Position numbers and translations under genes: made by a program. A stretch of 64,000 nucleotides of DNA from Parasponia andersonii (taxonomy: Eukaryota > Streptophyta > Magnoliopsida > Rosales > Cannabaceae). The DNA is taken from assembly GCA_002914805.1 (NCBI GenBank), contig JXTB01000226.1:299345-363344 (forward strand), in the 5' to 3' direction. Positions 60,561 to 64,000 of the stretch are shown here, in pieces; the first letter of the stretch is position 1; every line of letters starts with the position of its first letter. The notes under the pieces are model-generated. The model ran no database searches, had not been told where the DNA came from, and saw nothing but the letters and a program-made list of their open reading frames with translations.

Positions 60561-63500
60561 ACTTTCTTTCTCTCAGGTGACTGTTCATTCAAGTTAGTTG
60601 TCTTAATGGCTAGGCAAATTAATTAGCTTACGCTTGTAGCCCTATTCCTCTCTTTCAATTGGTCTCTATACTTTGTCCTATTTCTTCTTTATGTCTAACT
60701 ATTTAGCCAAATTTGCTATACCTGCTACGTGAATGTATGAGGATGGCCTTACTAATTTAAGAATTTGGTGTATAAATGGAATACTATGGTTTCTAAGGAG
60801 TATATTTTCAAAATTTTAAGTACTTAGAATTATGACTAACTCTGTAAATTAATTCTTAGATATTCGGATTCAAGATTTGCAAAATTCATTTATTCAACAC
60901 TAAAGTTTTATTAAGCCAAGTTTTTAAACGACTTAACTATGTTTTCTTAAATCTTAATTGACTTTTCTTTCTTGATGAACTAAACTAAATATGGGTCTTT
61001 TAATACTTAATTTCTAATGATTTGAGGACTAAAAGATAAAATTCAAGTACTTGTTTTTCTCAGAATTTTGTAAATTCTTTATTTATCTTTATTTACACTC
61101 AAAATTTCTAAAATCACAACTTTGAATTCCCGATACTTCATTTTGTCACGATGTCATGTCACAGTATAACAATCTTCACTTTTAATCCGCAAACCAATTA
61201 TATCCCCTTTTTGAGATCATTTAAAGAAATAAAAGAAAAAATTCCCTTATTGATCAAGTAAGTCGCTATCTTCATTCCACTAGAGCATTTGTTTGCTCTT
61301 GATTATCGATTAAATGGGTTTTCTCAAATGAGAAAAAAGTGACATTAAAAATGGCTCAAACTGAGAATCCTATCTTTGTAACCACCATGAGAATTTGAGA
61401 AGACATGGAATAATATAACCTTTTCTTTTTATCTTCTTTGAGTGAGGAGGTTTGGGTTCACTTAATTTGATATAATATATATTCGCTGATATTGAAAGGT
61501 CCGTCATTATTTTTCAATATGGACTGGTTGTAGTACTGAAAAGGATCGAATGCATATATACTCTCTAGTTATCCAAGATTCCGATTCATGTTATTGTGAA
61601 CCTAGAAGGAATGTTGTGATCAGTAACTCTATACAGGAATGTCGAAGCTGTTCTAGCTAGGTAAACGTCCATGTACTTCTCGTCTTCTCTCCCTATTGCG
61701 TATTTGATACACCTTTTTTTTTTTTTAATCGATATGTTTTTCTTCGAATATAGCTTTTGGAGCTTCGATTGCAATAGGTAGAATAATTAACTAAATAACA
61801 ATAATAATAGCGCAACATAACGTATTTTCTTGTGTACGGAATTAAAAAAGATTCAAAATTTAAAATTTTCAAAAGAATATTTTATCGAATTTCAGGGAAA
61901 AGAAATTACTCTTTTTTATTATTATTTAAAATTGTACTTGAATTTCTTTCAAAATATTGTTTTCAATAAAATCCAGGCTTTTTTTTAGTTAATATTAAAA
62001 TCTAATTGGCCAAAAATTACCTAGCCAAAATTTCAAATGAAAATTTATAGTATAGTTAACTTATGCGCAATATTTAAAATCCAATCCAATCGGCCAAAAA
62101 TTACCTAGCCAAAATTTCAAATGGAAATTTATAGTATAGCTAACTTATGTTCAATATTTGTGCTGGTTCCATATTTTGACGAAGGATTAGTATCTCTATT
62201 CGTCCCGAAATTGTAGAAAAAATCTCACTTTGTTCTAGAATTTTAAAGTTTGTCATTTTGGTTCGCAAACTATTAAAAATGAATTTTAAATTATTTTTGC
62301 TATATATTCTGTTTGACTCTTGACAAGGGAGATACTAGAGATATATTTATTTTAATTTTTAATTTATTTCAATAATATATTAAATTTTAGAGATGTTCTA
62401 AAATGCATTTTGTTCTTTAAATTTTAGATTTTGATTCCTATTATTTTAATTTTAGCAATTCAATCCCCTAATCTTACTAATTGTCATGTGACAAGTCTAA
62501 TTTGAAAACTAGTAAGTACGAGAACACGTTTTCTTAGAACTTTTTTCCTTTTTATCGTTGTTTTGTCATCCTTTAACGTTGGTTTACGAATTTGACTTGC
62601 TTATATAGATTAATAAATTCAGAGATTTAATTTTCAGAGTTAAAACAATAAGATCAAATTATAATAACATATATAATTAAGGATCAAATATCTCATTAAC
62701 CTCTTTTTTCAGTAACAAAACTATATTGAAAGATGAATTCTAGTTCGTGTAATTATTTTTTCTTTTTTTGTATAACCCTTTTCACTTAAAAAATAATAAA
62801 AAATGCAAATGTGAAATAACTCATTGATTTCACTAAACACAAATGCGAAAGCATAAAATTGACCCGCTATTCCGTGTTATTTTCAACCTAATCAAATTTA
62901 CTTGTTGAAGAACAGAAACAAAAGTACGTAATAAGAATTATCTTTATAAAGCGTATATGAACACACACATAAAGCAAAAAAGTCTAACATGAATTAATAC
63001 TTTTTTTCTTTTTTTTTTGGCTCTTGGATCAATACTTAGTATTTTCAACGATATTAAGGATCAAAATGATATACAATTTAAAATTTAAAGGTTGGAGTGG
63101 GACTTTCCATACGTTCGAATACAAGTCATTAATCTTATGATGAAACCCATAGCATATGCGTTGAAAGTCACGTGCTGACACAAGAAACACTCTCTACCAA
63201 AATATTTTTCTCTTTGCCTACTGCATCAATCAATCAGATAATTTCATTAGGATATAGGTATCTCGATCAATGATTTTCTGTTCATTATACTAATAAACAC
63301 GCAATCCAATAATTACGACTGCTACTACGGCCGTATGCATACTTAGCAGTGCTTTTTACTAAATTGAGTCGGCAACGACTAACGACGGTTTCTTCGAGTA
63401 CATATTACTAGTAACTCCAAAAGTGGAGAATTAAGTAGAAAATTGATGATTACCTTTTACCTAAAAAGATATGCTTACCGCTACAAGACAAATAATGCTT

Positions 63501-64000
63501 TTTTCTTTAACCAAATATTATATTTGATAACTTGATTGTGTAGACATAAAATATCTATCTTGAAAGGACATATCATTGACTCTGAGATATTAGTGTTGTC
63601 GGCTAGCCGTAAGATAATTAGGGACGAATATTTAGCTCAATCTTTGATCCCAATACGTTTCATTAATTAACACCAAATAAATCTTCCATATGACATAATA
63701 GACGGATTCAAATGAGCAGTACTTCCACTAGTCAAAAATTGGATTAGTTATTATTTTCCTTAATTTTGAGGATATTATTTTTTTTATTAATTTTATTCAA
63801 AAATTTAATCAAAATATTAAATTTTAAAAATTCTTAATCAAAAAGTATTATTTTACAAAGTGTAAAATTCAGGATTTAAATTACAAAATATTTTTGTACT
63901 ATTTTTACATTTTACCCTAACTTATCATATCATGAAATAGGATTTTTTTTAAAAATAAATTTATGTTGAGTATACTACCGCAGAGGCGACACAGAAATCT
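60561..64000. other. AT-rich intergenic region to the window end
   Basis: No gene could be supported. A two-copy tandem duplication lies at 61991-62160. CACGTG occurs near 63170 (GTCACGTGCTGACAC), which could belong to a promoter of a gene beyond the window. Confidence 0.5.
61991..62160. repeat. Tandem duplication, 84-bp unit, two copies
   Basis: GGCCAAAAATTACCTAGCC occurs at 62008 and 62092, and the following CAAATGxAAATTTATAGTAT and AACTTATG words repeat at the same spacing with few substitutions. Confidence 0.9.

Overview
The window is nuclear DNA from a flowering plant, most likely a eudicot. It is very AT-rich outside genes. It holds two well-preserved, intron-rich plant genes (an SH3P-type BAR/SH3 protein and a BBX21-type double B-box factor) with canonical plant splice sites, plus plant-specific transposon lineages (Tat-type Ty3/gypsy, Sirevirus-type Ty1/copia, a Kaonashi-type MULE). 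The species cannot be read from the sequence.

Positions 1-17 kb are gene-bearing. They contain exon-like fragments of an unrecognised locus (1-1.3 kb), a secreted glycine-rich/8-Cys protein gene with an assembly-type frameshift (2.69-3.31 kb), an inverted-repeat-ended element rich in CACGAC words (6.45-7.53 kb), a complete 10-exon SH3P gene on + (8.04-10.95 kb), and a complete 3-exon BBX21-like gene on - (12.80-13.92 kb). The last two genes are convergent. A palindromic MITE lies at 16.38-16.71 kb.

Positions 17.3-35.6 kb are a retrotransposon nest. A full-length but decayed Tat-lineage gypsy element (17.29-28.27 kb) has dual RNase H regions and a spliced gene on the opposite strand between integrase and the 3' LTR. 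Next come a long foldback element (28.95-29.84 kb) and a promoter-like patch. A short copia element with gag only (30.13-33.51 kb) follows; its gag is split by a gypsy solo LTR with TSD TATAG. A minus-strand solo LTR of the first gypsy family (33.61-34.20 kb, perfect TSD TTTAG) sits inside an apparent intron.

Positions 37.4-45 kb are a Mutator-like element with long TCGA-studded terminal arms. It carries a broken MURA transposase on + and a convergent DUF1985/Ulp1 protease gene on - whose catalytic His is replaced. Positions 45.5-56.1 kb are a decayed Sirevirus-like copia element with 1.24-kb LTRs, gag, pol and an envelope-like third ORF. From 56 to 64 kb I find only LTR-like debris, microsatellites and AT-rich intergenic DNA.

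Only the SH3P and BBX21 genes, and probably the glycine-rich protein gene, look functional. Every transposon-encoded reading frame carries stops, frameshifts or lost catalytic residues. The four N characters (2955, 33467, 44180, 57886) all lie in simple or tandem repeats and mark unreliable assembly points.
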